The position numbers were made by a program, and so were the translations under genes. Below the pieces are notes generated by a model. It was given only the letters and a program-made list of their open reading frames with translations. It searched no databases and had not been told where the DNA came from. Shown here piece after piece: positions 7,253 to 8,034 of a stretch of DNA of 8,034 bases (its first letter is position 1; every line of letters starts with the position of its first letter). This DNA comes from Bacteroidales bacterium (lineage in GTDB: Bacteria; Bacteroidota; Bacteroidia; Bacteroidales; UBA12077): positions 1 to 8,034 of the forward strand of contig DMBU01000011.1 of the NCBI GenBank assembly GCA_003446015.1. Reading direction: 5' to 3'.

Positions 7253-8034
7253 TTATTCTACTATTTTTTCTGCGTTTGCAATTTTTGTTTTATCATTTTT
7301 CTGTAAAACCTCACGTGCCAGATTCAAATAATTAACTGAACCTTTAGAAGCTGCATCGTATAATACAACCGGCTTACCATAACTTGGCGATTCACTCAGT
7401 TTAATATTTCTCTGGATAATGGTCTCAAAAACCATATCCTGAAAATGTTTTTTAACTTCATCAACAACCTGATTTGATAATCGCAAACGAGGATCGTACA
7501 TGGTTAAAAGGAATCCTTCAATTTCAAGCTCTTTGTTTAAACGTGATTGAATAATTTTAATTGTATTGAGTAATTTTCCAAGACCTTCTAAAGCAAAATA
7601 CTCACATTGAACTGGAATTATAATTGAATCGGCTGCAGTTAATGAATTTACGGTAATTAACCCGAGCGATGGTGAACAATCAATTAAAACATAGTCGTAA
7701 GCATCTTTAACCTTTTCGATCACATGTTTTAATATATATTCCCGGTTTGGTTGATTTAACATTTCAATTTCTGCACCAACTAGGTCAATATGCGATGGAA
7801 TCAAATCCAGACCTTCTATGTCGCTGTTTAAAATAATATTTTTTGGATCCTGATCATCAACCAAACATTCATAGATACTTGTTTTAATAGCTCTGATATC
7901 AAATCCGGTTCCTGATGTTGCATTTGCTTGTGGATCAGCATCGACAATTAAAACTTTCTTTTCAAGAACAGCTAAACTTGCTGCTAAATTAATTGCTGTT
8001 GTTGTTTTTCCAACACCGCCTTTTTGATTTGCAA
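7253..8034 (-). CDS. parA: Chromosome partitioning ATPase ParA (Soj family), 5' end cut by window edge
   Basis: The frame stays open from the TAA at 7253-7255 to the right edge, giving 259 visible residues. The first visible residues are ANQKGGVGKTTTAINLAASL, the deviant Walker A motif of ParA/MinD ATPases, so only about 5-10 N-terminal residues are missing, judging by family length. Walker A' is VLIVDADPQ (visible residues 27-35) and Walker B is VLIDCSPSLG (about residue 118), followed by IIPVQCEYFALEGL. A TTG at 7864 could be taken for the start but is internal Leu57 of the visible part. ParA binds DNA nonspecifically as an ATP dimer and, stimulated by ParB, moves origin regions apart. It is the first visible gene of the parA-parB-DUF5683 run; its promoter lies outside the window. 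All key ATPase residues are intact. Confidence 0.97.
   Translation of the reverse strand, partial: ANQKGGVGKTTTAINLAASLAVLEKKVLIVDADPQANATSGTGFDIRAIKTSIYECLVDDQDPKNIILNSDIEGLDLIPSHIDLVGAEIEMLNQPNREYILKHVIEKVKDAYDYVLIDCSPSLGLITVNSLTAADSIIIPVQCEYFALEGLGKLLNTIKIIQSRLNKELEIEGFLLTMYDPRLRLSNQVVDEVKKHFQDMVFETIIQRNIKLSESPSYGKPVVLYDAASKGSVNYLNLAREVLQKNDKTKIANAEKIVE

Noticed and set aside
7300..7325. CACGTG core inside parA, resembling the centre of a parS site
   Set aside because: Only the central six bases match. The flanks (aacct before, ccaga after) match the TGTTTCACGTGAAACA consensus at only about 3 of 10 positions, so this is coding sequence and not a parS.
7862..7864. TTG as the start of a 203-residue ParA-like protein
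   Set aside because: The frame continues upstream through an intact Walker A motif to the window edge, so this codon is internal.

Overview
The window looks like chromosomal DNA from an AT-rich member of the Bacteroidota, most likely the Bacteroidales/Marinilabiliales side. Three things point there: a type IX secretion (T9SS) C-terminal sorting domain on the large exported protein, a DUF5683 protein (a family typical of this phylum) directly downstream of parB, and the end of a GH92-type alpha-mannosidase, a family abundant in glycan-degrading Bacteroidota. This placement rests on gene content, not on a marker gene.

Plus strand, positions 1-4032. The window opens inside the C-terminal end of a GH92 glycoside hydrolase. 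After 45 bases comes one very large gene for a 1230-residue secreted protein. Its order is signal peptide, OB-fold-like module, cohesin-like module, Ig-like linker, calcineurin-like metallophosphoesterase with its complete metal-ligand set, a beta-rich segment, a second OB-fold-like plus cohesin-like pair, and a T9SS sorting domain. The two flanking pairs are copies of one roughly 320-residue unit, about 63% identical by hand count.

Minus strand, positions 4102-8034. Read in the direction of transcription these are parA (5' end cut by the window edge), parB, a DUF5683 membrane-associated protein, and a secreted MltD-like lytic transglycosylase with LysM modules. The first three are tightly spaced (22 and 34 bases) and probably form one operon. 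The transglycosylase follows after 113 AT-rich bases and may be co-transcribed or have its own promoter. This set joins chromosome partitioning (ParA ATPase, ParB CTPase/DNA clamp) to envelope proteins (DUF5683, peptidoglycan lyase).

The two halves converge on a 69-base gap at 4033-4101, the boundary between a housekeeping block and an accessory, surface/glycan-related block. No RNA gene, insertion sequence, CRISPR array or parS site was recognised, and no gene-free stretch exceeds 113 bases. I see no clear defence or mobile system. The most unusual object is the phosphoesterase bracketed by a duplicated two-module unit.
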